Part shown: piece after piece, positions 8,776 to 16,531 of the stretch
How positions within the stretch are numbered: position 1 is the first letter of the stretch
Layout: each line of letters opens with the position of its first letter
Assembly (NCBI GenBank): GCA_002699585.1
Contig: PABP01000010.1
Coordinates: 94,718 to 158,717, forward strand
Length of the DNA stretch: 64,000 nt
DNA from: Anaerolineaceae bacterium
GTDB lineage: Bacteria; Chloroflexota; Anaerolineae; Aggregatilineales; Phototrophicaceae
Direction: 5' to 3'
Made by a program: the position numbers and the translations under genes
Notes under the pieces: model-generated
Told to the model about the DNA's origin: nothing
What the model saw: the letters and a program-made list of their open reading frames with translations, nothing else
Databases searched by the model: none

Positions 8776-9009
8776 TTATTCTTCCTCTTCGTACTCAATG
8801 GGGAAGGCAGCAGCAATGCGGGCCGGGTTCACCAGTACAGGTATACCCGTGGCATTCTGCACGCTTACCAGACCATCGGTTGCTGTGGTCAGGCTGGTGA
8901 GAGCCGCCTGTGCCTGGGAGGCATTGGCAAAGGCCACATCGACATAGGCCGGCTCCCCTGTAGAGACATCGAACAGAAAGCGCACGTAAAGGGTATTGGA
9001 CTCAGCCAT
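8776..9009 (-). CDS. Small hypothetical protein (77 aa)
   Basis: 77 residues, no signal peptide or membrane segment. Sequence such as LYVRFLFDVSTGEPAYVDVAF, ASQAQAALTSLTTATDGL and an acidic tail (EYEEEE) suggests a small folded beta/alpha protein. I do not recognise a family. Codon use and a sensible start support it being real. A hairpin with a T tract lies about 80 bases upstream on the same strand, so its transcription may begin after, or be attenuated at, that terminator. Confidence 0.6.
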   Translation of the reverse strand: MAESNTLYVRFLFDVSTGEPAYVDVAFANASQAQAALTSLTTATDGLVSVQNATGIPVLVNPARIAAAFPIEYEEEE

Positions 9010-9089
9010 TGTATAGCTCCTGATATGGAAAGATATGTACTGGTAGCATAGCGTATCTTTAGTTGTCTCAAAACGGCCAACTGGAAAAC

Positions 9090-9119
9090 ATTAAAAAATA
9101 TGGGTCTGCCGGTTCAGCA
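9090..9119 (-). terminator. Rho-independent terminator, minus strand
   Basis: Stem GGGTCTGC/GCAGACCC with a 7-base loop; on the minus strand it is followed by ATATTTTTTAATG. No minus-strand protein gene lies just before it, so it ends either a small RNA, the long phosphofructokinase transcript, or a leader of the 77-residue gene. Confidence 0.7.
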
Positions 9120-9121
9120 GA

Positions 9122-9460
9122 CCCTGACGTGGGGGTTGCATCGCTTACGACGAAGCAAGTTTGCGATGCTTAGGGAAGATGGCCGCTGGGTAAGGTCATG
9201 ATGGGGAATCATGCCGGACTCATGTGATGGCAGCCATCGTCTACCCTAATAGACGACGTTTTTGCGGCTTTGGTTCCATTCTGAGGGGGGTATCTGCGGG
9301 TATGTGAAAGAAGGCGCGACATGTCATGCCCCTTCGGGAGTGCATTGATTTCGATGTGCTGGTTGATTGTTGTAGCCTGATTGGGCGGATGCAGCATGCT
9401 GCATCCCTACGCGTGTGCGCTTACGGTTGATGTCAGTGACAATAAAAAAGACACTATGAT
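9122..9460 (-). ncRNA. Candidate structured RNA ending at a terminator
   Basis: Read on the minus strand this stretch has several hairpins just before a terminator: CGTCTA with TAGACG around TTAGGG (about 9240-9258), and GCATCGC with GCGATGC (about 9138-9170). There is no supported open reading frame. I could not match it to 6S RNA, tmRNA, SRP RNA, RNase P or a familiar riboswitch. It could be a small RNA, a leader of the downstream 77-residue gene, or only 3' sequence of the phosphofructokinase transcript. Confidence 0.3.
9387..9406. repeat. Family A palindrome copy
   Basis: Perfect 20-base palindrome GGATGCAGCA/TGCTGCATCC followed by CTACG, the family A 3' signature. Confidence 0.7.
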
Positions 9461-9508
9461 GTACTTTGAGAAATTAATACGGAGATTGAACGAGCTTGTT
9501 TGCACTGG

Positions 9509-9672
9509 ACCTCACCCCCTTTCCCCCTCTCCGTGATGAGAGGGGCGATCCATCCTACTTGAAGGCATCTGGGTTAGCTTACTCGGAAGTGGGCTGGATT
9601 GGCTTTCAAGGACTTCTGAAGCGACCAAGGAGCTTCTCTCTCCAAAAGAGAGGGATTGAGGGTGAGGGGGTT
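9509..9672. repeat. Element-like segment with imperfect C-rich/G-rich ends
   Basis: One end reads CCTCACCCCCTTTCCCCC and the other GAGAGGGATTGAGGGTGAGG, roughly inverted copies about 120 bases apart. It resembles a small non-autonomous element or two opposed family B repeats. No transposase is nearby. Confidence 0.45.
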
Positions 9673-9724
9673 GGCACACGGACACTGTACTACTTTCTCC
9701 GTATTTAATTATGAAGCTGCATTA

Positions 9725-9798
9725 TTGTGCCCCTACGAACATGTACTGACTTTGGCAAGAAATAAAACAAAAAAGGGCACAGTATATTGTGCCCCTAC
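9725..9798. repeat. Two family A repeat copies
   Basis: A half copy (TTGTGCCCCTACG at 9725-9737) and a near-complete palindrome (GGGCACAGTATATTGTGCCC at 9775-9794, then CTACG). Confidence 0.7.
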
Positions 9799-9823
9799 GA
9801 ATATCTGCCAAATAAAACTTTCC

Positions 9824-10996
9824 CTAGTCGCCGAGGGCGGTACCAACCGAGCGCGCAGTTTGTATCCAGGGATGGTCCAGCGGCACATGATTGCGACCAT
9901 CGACGATGCCTTCAAAGGGCACAGGGACGATTTTGTTATCGCGGTGGGCAACGAGAACGCCATGCACACCTTCATCAATCATATGAGTGGCGGCAACGCC
10001 CAAGCGGGTCGCTAGCAGACGATCTGCCGGGGAGGGTGTACCACCACGCTGCACGTGCCCCAAAATCGTCACGCGCGATTCCAGGTTGGTGAGTTCTTCA
10101 AGCTGGCGCGTCAGAGACTGGGTGCTGACCATAATTTCGGCTTCGATTTCCGCTAGCAGGGCTTTGGCTTTTTTCTTAGCGGATTTGGCCCATTTTTTAG
10201 TTTCTTTATCGCCTTCTTCTTTGGCCTTAGCGTGGGCTGCTTTGGCTTGAGCCAGTGCGGTTTCCGCTTCATCACGGCGGGCAGCCAGGTCATCAGACAT
10301 CGCGCCTTCTGAGACAGCGACAATACTAAAATGCTTACCGCTGTAGGTCCGCTGCAAGATGGACTCGGCCACTCTATCCACTGAATAGGGGATTTCCGGG
10401 ATGAGGATGACATCGGCCCCACCAGCCACTCCAGCACCTAAAGCCAACCATCCAGCCCGATGGCCCATTGTTTCTACAACGATGATGCGGTGGTGACTGT
10501 GGGCGGTGCTATGCAGGCGGTCGATGGCTTCTGAAGCGATGGTCAGGGCGGTATCGAAGCCAAAGCTGACGTCGGTACCGGGGATGTCGTTGTCGATGGT
10601 TTTGGGGAGCGTCAGGGTTTTGAGGCCGTTCTGTGCCAGACGGTAGGCGTTGCGCATGGTCCCGCGGCCCCCCAGGCAAACCAGCGCGTCTAGGTTGTTC
10701 TTCTCGTAGACATCGACGATGGCATCGGTCATATCCATCGTTTTGCCGCCGATGGGCATCTTATGTGGTTTGTCGCGGCTGGTGCCCAAAACGGTACCGC
10801 CAACAGTCAGGATGCCGGACAGGGCCGCACTATCCAGACGTACCGTGCGATTTTCCATTAAGCCACGGAAACCATCACGGAAGCCAATGACGCGCATATT
10901 GTAATCACCCAGGGCCGTTTTACCGACCGCACGAATAGCTGCATTCAGTCCGGGTGTATCGCCGCCGGATGTCAAGATGCCGATAATCTTGGCCAT
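9824..10996 (-). CDS. pfkA: 6-phosphofructokinase-family protein with unusual active site
   Basis: 390 residues from ATG 10996 (GGAAAGG upstream). The fold is clear: [17 protein letters not shown] (1-21), PKTIDND (131-137) with catalytic Asp135, MGHRAGWLA (178-185) and [14 protein letters not shown] (313-326). It would phosphorylate fructose-6-phosphate in glycolysis. Oddities: the GGDG[ST] nucleotide/metal loop reads GGRGT (109-113), with Arg in place of the Mg-binding Asp. PKTIDND carries the Lys usual in PPi-dependent enzymes, while Gly112 is the ATP-type residue. A Lys/Ala-rich helical insert (about 238-290) is absent from standard enzymes. The phosphate donor cannot be assigned. Confidence 0.92.
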   Translation of the reverse strand: MAKIIGILTSGGDTPGLNAAIRAVGKTALGDYNMRVIGFRDGFRGLMENRTVRLDSAALSGILTVGGTVLGTSRDKPHKMPIGGKTMDMTDAIVDVYEKNNLDALVCLGGRGTMRNAYRLAQNGLKTLTLPKTIDNDIPGTDVSFGFDTALTIASEAIDRLHSTAHSHHRIIVVETMGHRAGWLALGAGVAGGADVILIPEIPYSVDRVAESILQRTYSGKHFSIVAVSEGAMSDDLAARRDEAETALAQAKAAHAKAKEEGDKETKKWAKSAKKKAKALLAEIEAEIMVSTQSLTRQLEELTNLESRVTILGHVQRGGTPSPADRLLATRLGVAATHMIDEGVHGVLVAHRDNKIVPVPFEGIVDGRNHVPLDHPWIQTARSVGTALGD

Positions 10997-11170
10997 GAAA
11001 AAACCTTTCCAAATATATGCACCCAAAAGCAGGCGCGGTGAATGTCGCGTTTGACAACTGTATAACTCTATTGTAACGCGCACAGGCGTGTCCCGCAGGT
11101 ACGAGCCACTACGGAACTGGGAAATCCAGCTATAATTTAATCAGAGCAACCTGAAGTGGAGGTGTGGCTT

Positions 11171-11635
11171 ATGATCGCTGGTCCAGTTGTCGTGCTGATA
11201 CTGGTTATAGCGATGGCTGTCGTCTATCTGCTGTATGACGCAATGATGAATAAAACCGGGCTTAGAACAAAAGGCCCGCTGGTCATTGACGATGAGGCGC
11301 TGGATGATGACGAATTGCAATCGTATTTGCCAGATCAGAAGATTGCTGCTATCAAGCGCTACCGGGAACTGACAGGCGTGGGATTGGCTGAAGCCAAACG
11401 GGCTATCGAAGCGGTGATCGCAGACCCCGATGCAGCCAAAAACAAGCGCAAGCGTGCCCTGCATCGGCTGTCAGATGATGCGCAGGGCGCGGGCGTGCGC
11501 GATTTAATCGCTGAGGGTAAGCTGGATGAAGCGGCGGAAGTCTATGCACAGTTCATGGGGGTGGATACCTATACGGCGCGCGCCGCCATCGCGGACATGG
11601 CTGAAGAGATCACGGCGAATCACAGCATCAAGTAA
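11171..11635 (+). CDS. Membrane-anchored protein with L7/L12 C-terminal-like domain
   Basis: 154 residues from ATG 11171, preceded by GGAGG. An N-terminal membrane helix (GPVVVLILVIAMAVVYLLY) leads into an acidic linker. Then KIAAIKRYRELTGVGLAEAKRAIEAV closely resembles the C-terminal domain of ribosomal protein L7/L12, the helix-hairpin that contacts translation GTPases. The remaining helices (LIAEGKLDEAAEVYAQFMGVDTYTARAAI) resemble a second helical bundle. Membrane-tethered proteins with this L12-like helix pair are found in other bacteria; their role is not known to me. Confidence 0.75.
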   Translation: MIAGPVVVLILVIAMAVVYLLYDAMMNKTGLRTKGPLVIDDEALDDDELQSYLPDQKIAAIKRYRELTGVGLAEAKRAIEAVIADPDAAKNKRKRALHRLSDDAQGAGVRDLIAEGKLDEAAEVYAQFMGVDTYTARAAIADMAEEITANHSIK

Positions 11636-11663
11636 GCATATTAGCCGATTAGCATTGAGCAAC

Positions 11664-11686
11664 GGGAGCAATATGTTGCGCCCCTA
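11664..11686. repeat. Family A repeat copy (degenerate)
   Basis: GGAGCAATATGTTGCGCCCCTA, an imperfect version of the family A palindrome, 30 bases after the L7/L12-like gene. Confidence 0.5.
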
Positions 11687-11741
11687 TGGCAGAGTAACCC
11701 ATGCCCTGACATAGACGAACTACGCTGTCTGCCAGCACAAA

Positions 11742-11785
11742 CCCCCATCCTCAGTCCTTCCCCGGAAGGAGGAAGGATGCCTTTC
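11742..11785. repeat. Family B repeat copy
   Basis: CCCCCATCCTCAGTCC then GGAAGGAGGAAGGATGCC; core inverted repeat CCTTCC/GGAAGG. Confidence 0.75.
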
Positions 11786-11851
11786 TCATTAACTTAATGA
11801 TTAATGGAGCACAGCCAATTCTGATTGTTTTGCAGTTCCATAGGAAACTAT

Positions 11852-13021
11852 ATGGTTATGACACGATTCCGTACCAACTTTCTCATGATGATGATTGTGC
11901 TGTGCCTGGGCGCGTGGACAGTCGCGCCGGAGCCATCACAGCAGGTTAATGACACATTCCCGACACCCAGTCCATTGAACATGGACGCGCCGCGCGGTTT
12001 CCACATGGGGTTCACGCCCTTCCCTTATGAGATTTCTATGGATGCAGTGCAGTGGGTGTATGAAGCGCTAGCCAATGACAGCGACATCATCATGCACCAC
12101 TTCGACAATGGTGTGCCCTGGCCAGAAGCGCTGGCGAGTGATGCTTACAGTGAGCACATCATGAACGATTGGGAACTACGCCGTTCACTAACGCCACCGG
12201 ACCATGCCCTCATTCTGTCGATGACGCCGATTGCTTTCCAACGCGATGGGCTGGCACTGTATCGCGGGGAGGCCGATGATATGCCATTGCCCGCTCCCTG
12301 GGATGGCTACAGTTTCGATCACCCGGATGTGGTGACAGCTTACTTCAACCATGTACAGCGGTCGATTGACTATTTTGAGCCGGATTACCTGGTGATGGGC
12401 ATCGAAGTGAATTTACTGCTGAACGTTCGCCCGGACTTATGGGACGGTTATGTCCAGATGCAGCAGTTGGTGTATAACAAACTCAAGACGCTCTATCCTG
12501 ATATGCCGATGATGGTCTCGGTCGTGGGCGTGGGATTTTTCCCGGAGTATGCACCAGAATATGATCTAGATACCCAATTAGCGGGTCTAGCGCAGGTGAT
12601 ACCCTATTCTGACTATTTCGCATTGTCGCTGTATCCGTATATGTCCGGCCTGATGACGAATGATATTCCGGTGGACTATTTTGATCGGCTGTTTGCTCTG
12701 GCAGGTGACAAGCCGATTGCGATTTCCGAAACGGGCTATCCAGCGCAGACGCTGGAATTACAAGATGCCGGGTTGACGTTCCCCAGTACGCCGGAAAAAC
12801 AGCACGCTTATATCACAGGGCTACTGGCGCAGGCCGATGCCTATGACCTTCAGTTCATCGTCAATTTTGTGCTGCGTGATTATGATGCCCTGTATGATGC
12901 TATTGGCGGCGGGGACCTGGCAGCCATTTGGCGCGATACGGGCTTTTATGATGAAAATGGCCTAGGGCGTCCGGCGCTGGAGGCATGGCAACAAACACTG
13001 GCTCGGCCTTATATGCCGTAG
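11852..13021 (+). CDS. Secreted TIM-barrel glycosidase-like protein
   Basis: 389 residues from ATG 11852 (AGGAAA upstream). An N-terminal hydrophobic segment (TNFLMMMIVLCLGAW) acts as signal peptide or anchor. The rest looks like a clan GH-A type (beta/alpha)8 barrel: GFTPFPYE at strand 1, PDYLVMGIEVNLLLN at strand 4 with a candidate acid Glu, YSDYFALSLYPY at strand 6 and KPIAISETGYP at strand 7 with a candidate nucleophile Glu. That order and spacing suit a GH53- or GH5-like enzyme, but I cannot place the family firmly. It may act on polysaccharide outside the cell. Confidence 0.65.
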   Translation: MVMTRFRTNFLMMMIVLCLGAWTVAPEPSQQVNDTFPTPSPLNMDAPRGFHMGFTPFPYEISMDAVQWVYEALANDSDIIMHHFDNGVPWPEALASDAYSEHIMNDWELRRSLTPPDHALILSMTPIAFQRDGLALYRGEADDMPLPAPWDGYSFDHPDVVTAYFNHVQRSIDYFEPDYLVMGIEVNLLLNVRPDLWDGYVQMQQLVYNKLKTLYPDMPMMVSVVGVGFFPEYAPEYDLDTQLAGLAQVIPYSDYFALSLYPYMSGLMTNDIPVDYFDRLFALAGDKPIAISETGYPAQTLELQDAGLTFPSTPEKQHAYITGLLAQADAYDLQFIVNFVLRDYDALYDAIGGGDLAAIWRDTGFYDENGLGRPALEAWQQTLARPYMP

Positions 13022-13060
13022 TCGGCTTCGATCAATGAGTGCATCCGGGGAGCAGACCTG

Positions 13061-13378
13061 ATGACGATCATATGGAATTTTGTGGGGTTTTTACTGGCGG
13101 GGCTATCGATGGGCTGCTTTGGCACGGCGACGGCCATTTTGCTAAGGGCAATCACAGTAGATGCCCTGCCCGCTGGATTGGTGCAAAACGCGGTCGAGAT
13201 TTCGTTGGCACTAGATACACCGGTAGAGAGCATTTTGACGCAAGCACTGGTGTGGATCGGCATTATTTTGGCGCTGCTGGCACTGGTGGTGTATGTCGGC
13301 TTGCTGATGGGCAGCCGTCATGCGGAAACTAAAGCGCTGCTGGATAAGATCGCCCGAAATTCACGTAGCAGTTTTTGA
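13061..13378 (+). CDS. Small membrane protein, two helices
   Basis: 105 residues with two strongly hydrophobic stretches: WNFVGFLLAGLSMGCFGTAT near the N-terminus and ILTQALVWIGIILALLALVV at about 59-82, then a short polar tail (SRHAETKALLDKIARNSRSSF). No family recognised. It overlaps no neighbour and is followed 13 bases later by the VOC gene, so the two are probably co-transcribed. Confidence 0.65.
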   Translation: MTIIWNFVGFLLAGLSMGCFGTATAILLRAITVDALPAGLVQNAVEISLALDTPVESILTQALVWIGIILALLALVVYVGLLMGSRHAETKALLDKIARNSRSSF

Positions 13379-13391
13379 GCGAAAGGTCGGC

Positions 13392-13751
13392 ATGCTTATG
13401 TTTACGCTGGGTGAGATCAATATCATCTGCACTAATCTGGACCGAACATTGCATTTCTATCGGGACATCCTGGGGTTTGAACCAACGACTGACGATGAGG
13501 GTTTCTATCACATGCAGTTTGGTGGCAAAAGCTTCTTGCTGCTGCCGACTGCGCAACAACAAGCGACCGCAGCCGCCTATGAAACCGTCGCCCAGTTTTC
13601 TATGGACCTCAACGTAGATGACCTTGAGGCGGCCTATACCTATTTGCAGCAGCAGGGGGTCACTATCGCCAAACCCTGGCAACCCGGTGACGCCATGTTC
13701 GTCATCCGCGACCCGGACGGCTTGCCCTGGGAAGTTGTCGGCCCTGTTTGA
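13392..13751 (+). CDS. VOC-family protein
   Basis: 119 residues from ATG 13392 (GAAAGG upstream; ATG 13398 is also possible). The glyoxalase/bleomycin-resistance fold is evident: TLGEINIICTNLDRTLHFYR, DILGFEP, FYHMQFGGKSFLLLP, DLEAAYTYLQQQGVTI and FVIRDPDGLPWEVVGPV. Two beta-alpha-beta-beta-beta modules are present. The strand-1 metal-ligand His is replaced by an Ile/Cys stretch (IICT), while the late Glu (PWEVVG) is kept, so metal binding is doubtful. Substrate unknown. Confidence 0.85.
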   Translation: MLMFTLGEINIICTNLDRTLHFYRDILGFEPTTDDEGFYHMQFGGKSFLLLPTAQQQATAAAYETVAQFSMDLNVDDLEAAYTYLQQQGVTIAKPWQPGDAMFVIRDPDGLPWEVVGPV

Positions 13752-13763
13752 TCGAAGACGTGG

Positions 13764-13979
13764 CTACTTGGCCGTCAGTTCGCGCAGTTTTTCCAGCGCG
13801 AGCTGGCAGGCTTCATCATGTTCTGATTCTTTGCAATCGTAGCGAGTCGGCGGGGATTGATGATGGTCCCATACGATGAGCCATCCTTGAGCCACATAGG
13901 TTACGCGCAAATAGTTGGAATAATTCCATATTCCAAAAACATTGTTCATTTTGGAGATTTTATTGTAAACGTCGTCCAT
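13764..13979 (-). CDS. Small hypothetical protein (71 aa)
   Basis: 71 residues. No family recognised. The sequence has an aromatic beta-rich middle (IWNYSNYLRVTYVAQGWLIVWDHH) and a helical end with a His/Glu stretch (ESEHDEACQLALEKLRELTAK). The start lies 15 bases downstream of the stop of the preceding minus-strand gene, which suggests a two-gene operon. Function cannot be inferred. Confidence 0.55.
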   Translation of the reverse strand: MDDVYNKISKMNNVFGIWNYSNYLRVTYVAQGWLIVWDHHQSPPTRYDCKESEHDEACQLALEKLRELTAK

Positions 13980-13994
13980 GACGAACGCTCTCTG

Positions 13995-14282
13995 CTATTG
14001 ACCGTTTACCACTGTCATCTGTCGGGCACGTATCGTTTGCTTTTCTAGCCATGTTCGGATGTCGGCGTCCGCATCTGCAATCGCTGTCAATTGAGAATCC
14101 GCCCAGAAGACGCGCGTTTCGTAAGACTTTACCGGGGTACGCTCACCGTCAACGACGATGTGCAAATGAGCCACATGCGCACCAAAACACGTCTCGTCAA
14201 AGCAACCTGCATCAGGGATTGAACGGAGTCTATCCGAGGTGGCACGGGTTGTTACCAAGATTTCGTAATCGTGATCGATCAA
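13995..14282 (-). CDS. Hypothetical protein (95 aa)
   Basis: 95 residues beginning MIDHDYEILVTTRATSDRLRS. A His/Cys-containing stretch (DAGCFDETCFGAHVAHLHIVV) could bind metal, but this is weak. The C-terminal half is helical (ADADADIRTWLEKQTIRARQ). No recognised family. It is followed 15 bases later by another small gene on the same strand. Confidence 0.55.
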   Translation of the reverse strand: MIDHDYEILVTTRATSDRLRSIPDAGCFDETCFGAHVAHLHIVVDGERTPVKSYETRVFWADSQLTAIADADADIRTWLEKQTIRARQMTVVNGQ

Positions 14283-14427
14283 AGTATGAGGGTCCTATTG
14301 TCACTGGTTGTACAGGTTTTGCTATGTAACCCGGACACAGTGCTTAAGGACAGTGGCTAGGAAAACATTGCATTTAATTTCGTGTGTTTCGTATTAATTT
14401 AAGTAGGAAGCCAATTGAGATAAAAAG

Positions 14428-14456
14428 AAAGACTGTGGGCAAAGCCACAGTCCATC
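14428..14456 (-). terminator. Terminator of the cold-shock gene
   Basis: Perfect stem GACTGTGG/CCACAGTC (14431-14438 and 14445-14452) with a 6-base loop. On the minus strand it is followed by TTTCTTTTTATC, 40 bases after the csp stop codon. Confidence 0.85.
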
Positions 14457-14498
14457 TTTAATCGTTGAGGTGCTACTAAAGCACAGACGTGCTTTTAA

Positions 14499-14711
14499 CT
14501 AGCCGTTAACGACAGTGACAGCGCTGGCCTGGAGGCCCTTCTTGCCCTGGGTCACTTCGAACTCGACCTGTGCGCCCTCATCGAGGGAGCGGTAGCCACT
14601 TGACTGAATTTCTGAGTAATGTACGAAGAGATCTTCGCCATTTTCCTGGGAAATAAAGCCGAAGCCCTTAGTTGCGTTGAACCATTTTACGGTACCAGTT
14701 GTACGTGCCAT
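14499..14711 (-). CDS. Cold-shock protein (CspA family)
   Basis: 70 residues forming one complete cold-shock OB-fold: [20 protein letters not shown] is RNP-1, DLFVHYSEI is RNP-2, and the rest is [21 protein letters not shown]. Proteins of this family bind single-stranded RNA/DNA and act as RNA chaperones. A strong terminator follows. Upstream lie more than 600 bases without a gene, consistent with the long regulatory leader common for this family, although no cold-box element was confirmed. Confidence 0.97.
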   Translation of the reverse strand: MARTTGTVKWFNATKGFGFISQENGEDLFVHYSEIQSSGYRSLDEGAQVEFEVTQGKKGLQASAVTVVNG

Positions 14712-15322
14712 TTGTTATTCACTCCTGAATAATCGGGTTATGCCTTAAACCGCCCATACTCGCCGCTATCCGGTCAACCGGAATTGATGGGGTACTTCTT
14801 GGAGATTACTCAAGACAACTGCATAACAACTTCGCAGTGCAACTAGCGCACACAGAATTGATGCTGCTTGTTCTGTTGTAGTCTCTGCTGGGGATTATTG
14901 GGTGTTTAACCATTCCACCAATGCGGTCAAGGCACAGCGCCTTACTCATATCCGCATCGCCTAATAAGCATAACAGAGTTTTTTGAAAAAGAAATAGCGA
15001 GTTTTATGAATTGATAGTTTTTAGTCATGAGTTCTTCGTTTTTAGTTCCTGGTCGTTCGTTTTAGAGCGCCCTATTGAATTGATAAGGACACATCCGGCG
15101 CCACAGGCCAGGGTCATGCGGTTACCCTTGGACAGTGGAAATAAGCCAAAAACACGACATCGCCAATCCAGGGCATGATATCGTATCCTTACGGCCTATG
15201 TACTCCAAAAAAGATACTGCGCCATCAAATCTACAGATGGGTTGATTCACCCTGATGTAATTTGATGTGGATGGCGTATACTACCGCGCTGAATAATAAG
15301 CAGGGCAAGGAAGCAAAGCATC
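14712..15322. other. Intergenic region, possible long csp leader
   Basis: About 610 bases between divergent csp and YitT genes. It includes a short palindrome TCCGGTCAACCGGA (14769-14782), which could form a leader hairpin in the csp mRNA, and AT-rich DNA around 14960-15060. No open reading frame is supported. Both promoters should be here, but I see no clear -35/-10 pair. Confidence 0.45.
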
Positions 15323-16231
15323 ATGGCGCATACCTCACTCAACCGCAAGTCGATAGCAGGTCTCATCTGGTTTTACGTGCAGTTGGTGATCGCTGCCCTG
15401 CTGGGTGCGGCGTCTGTCGTCTTTTTCCTGGTTCCGGCAGACATTGCGCCACAGGGCGTCAGCGGCCTAGCAACCATGTCTAACACGTTGTTTGGTACGC
15501 CAGTTGGCCTGACGATCTTGATTATCAACATCCCAATTCAATACATGGGCTATAAGATGCTGCCGGATGGCTGGCGCGTGGTGGCGCGTTCGCTGGTGGT
15601 TATCGTGATTTACAGTATGGCCATCGACTTGATGACGCCATTGGTAATACAGAATGGCGGCTTTAGCCATGATCGGCTGCTGAATACGCTGTTCGGTGGC
15701 ATCCTGGGTGGGATTTCCGGCGGGATGGTATACCGGGCCGGCGCCAACTTCGGCGGCACATCGACCATTGCCCAGATTTTACGCCACCGCACTGGCATCC
15801 CTATGAGTAGCATCTTCCTCTATACGGATACGGCGATTGTGCTGCTGGCGGGTCTGGTGTACGGACTGGAAGGTGCACTGTATGCGATGGTGGTGGTCTT
15901 CCTGGGGGGTATGGCATCGGACTATGTGATGGAAGGGCCAAGCATTATCCGTACGGCGGTGATTATCACCAATGAGCCACAAGCCGTATCGGCGGCGATC
16001 ATCGGCCAGTTGCGGCGCGGCGTCACGGGTTGGGATGCAACCGGTATGTATACAGGTCAGGCGCGCACAGTGCTTTATGTGACGATTGCCCGCTCACAGG
16101 TTAATGATCTGCGCGATCTGGTATCGGGCATTGATCCGGCGGCATTCATCGTGATTGGCCAGGGCCACACGGCATACGGCGAAGGCTTTAAAGCGCTTAA
16201 GAAGCAGGATAAAGTAGCGGACACTGTCTAG
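15323..16231 (+). CDS. YitT-family membrane protein
   Basis: 302 residues. The N-terminal two thirds contain about five or six membrane helices with the YitT pattern: IAALLGAASVVFFLVPADIAPQG, GVSGLATMSNTLFG, TLFGGILGGISGGMVYRAGANFGGTS and YTDTAIVLLAGLVYGLEGALY. The C-terminal about 90 residues are a soluble DUF2179-type domain (SIIRTAVIITNEPQAVSAAIIGQLRRGVTGWDATGMY). Members sit in the cytoplasmic membrane; transport is suspected but unproven. Starts at ATG 15323 and stands alone. Confidence 0.92.
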   Translation: MAHTSLNRKSIAGLIWFYVQLVIAALLGAASVVFFLVPADIAPQGVSGLATMSNTLFGTPVGLTILIINIPIQYMGYKMLPDGWRVVARSLVVIVIYSMAIDLMTPLVIQNGGFSHDRLLNTLFGGILGGISGGMVYRAGANFGGTSTIAQILRHRTGIPMSSIFLYTDTAIVLLAGLVYGLEGALYAMVVVFLGGMASDYVMEGPSIIRTAVIITNEPQAVSAAIIGQLRRGVTGWDATGMYTGQARTVLYVTIARSQVNDLRDLVSGIDPAAFIVIGQGHTAYGEGFKALKKQDKVADTV

Positions 16232-16531
16232 ACATCATGGCGGCATAGCTTAGACTGGGCAACGCGATGCCTTTTCCGCCGCCATAGACTGAAGTCGTAT
16301 GGCTATGTTTGGGCAGCGGGAGGTGCACTGAAGGTACTCTGACCCGCTGCTTTGCCCCTACAAAAACCCCTCATTTTGAACTTCCTCCCTCTTCTCTGGC
16401 GTGATTGCAGGTTGCACTCTCCCAACTTTTATAACTTTTTTCCAACGAAGCCGTTGTGACGGTGCAAGGTTCGTTTATCATAGTAGATGTTACAGAAGTG
16501 TCATTTTAGGGTTAGTTGGGGAGAATTTCAT
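16232..16531. other. Intergenic region with long inverted repeat
   Basis: Contains GGGCAGCGGG (16311-16320) and its near-inverse CCCGCTGCTTTGCCC (16342-16357) followed by CTACA, a larger relative of the family A palindromes. It could fold as a hairpin behind the YitT gene. No T tract follows directly. Confidence 0.45.

Larger units (their letters stand above)
9010..9823. other. Long repeat-rich intergenic region
   Basis: About 810 bases without a convincing protein gene. It holds a minus-strand terminator hairpin (9090-9119), a structured stretch that could be an RNA (9122-9460), palindromic family A copies near 9387, 9725 and 9775, and a C-rich/G-rich inverted-repeat segment (9509-9672). 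The phosphofructokinase gene ends at 9824, so some of this may be its 3' untranslated region. Confidence 0.6.

Noticed and set aside
9209..9397. 62-codon minus-strand reading frame in the repeat-rich spacer
   Set aside because: It covers a palindromic repeat and hairpins, with no ribosome site; better explained as RNA structure or spacer.
9496..9708. 70-codon + strand frame
   Set aside because: Lies almost wholly inside the C-rich/G-rich repeat element.
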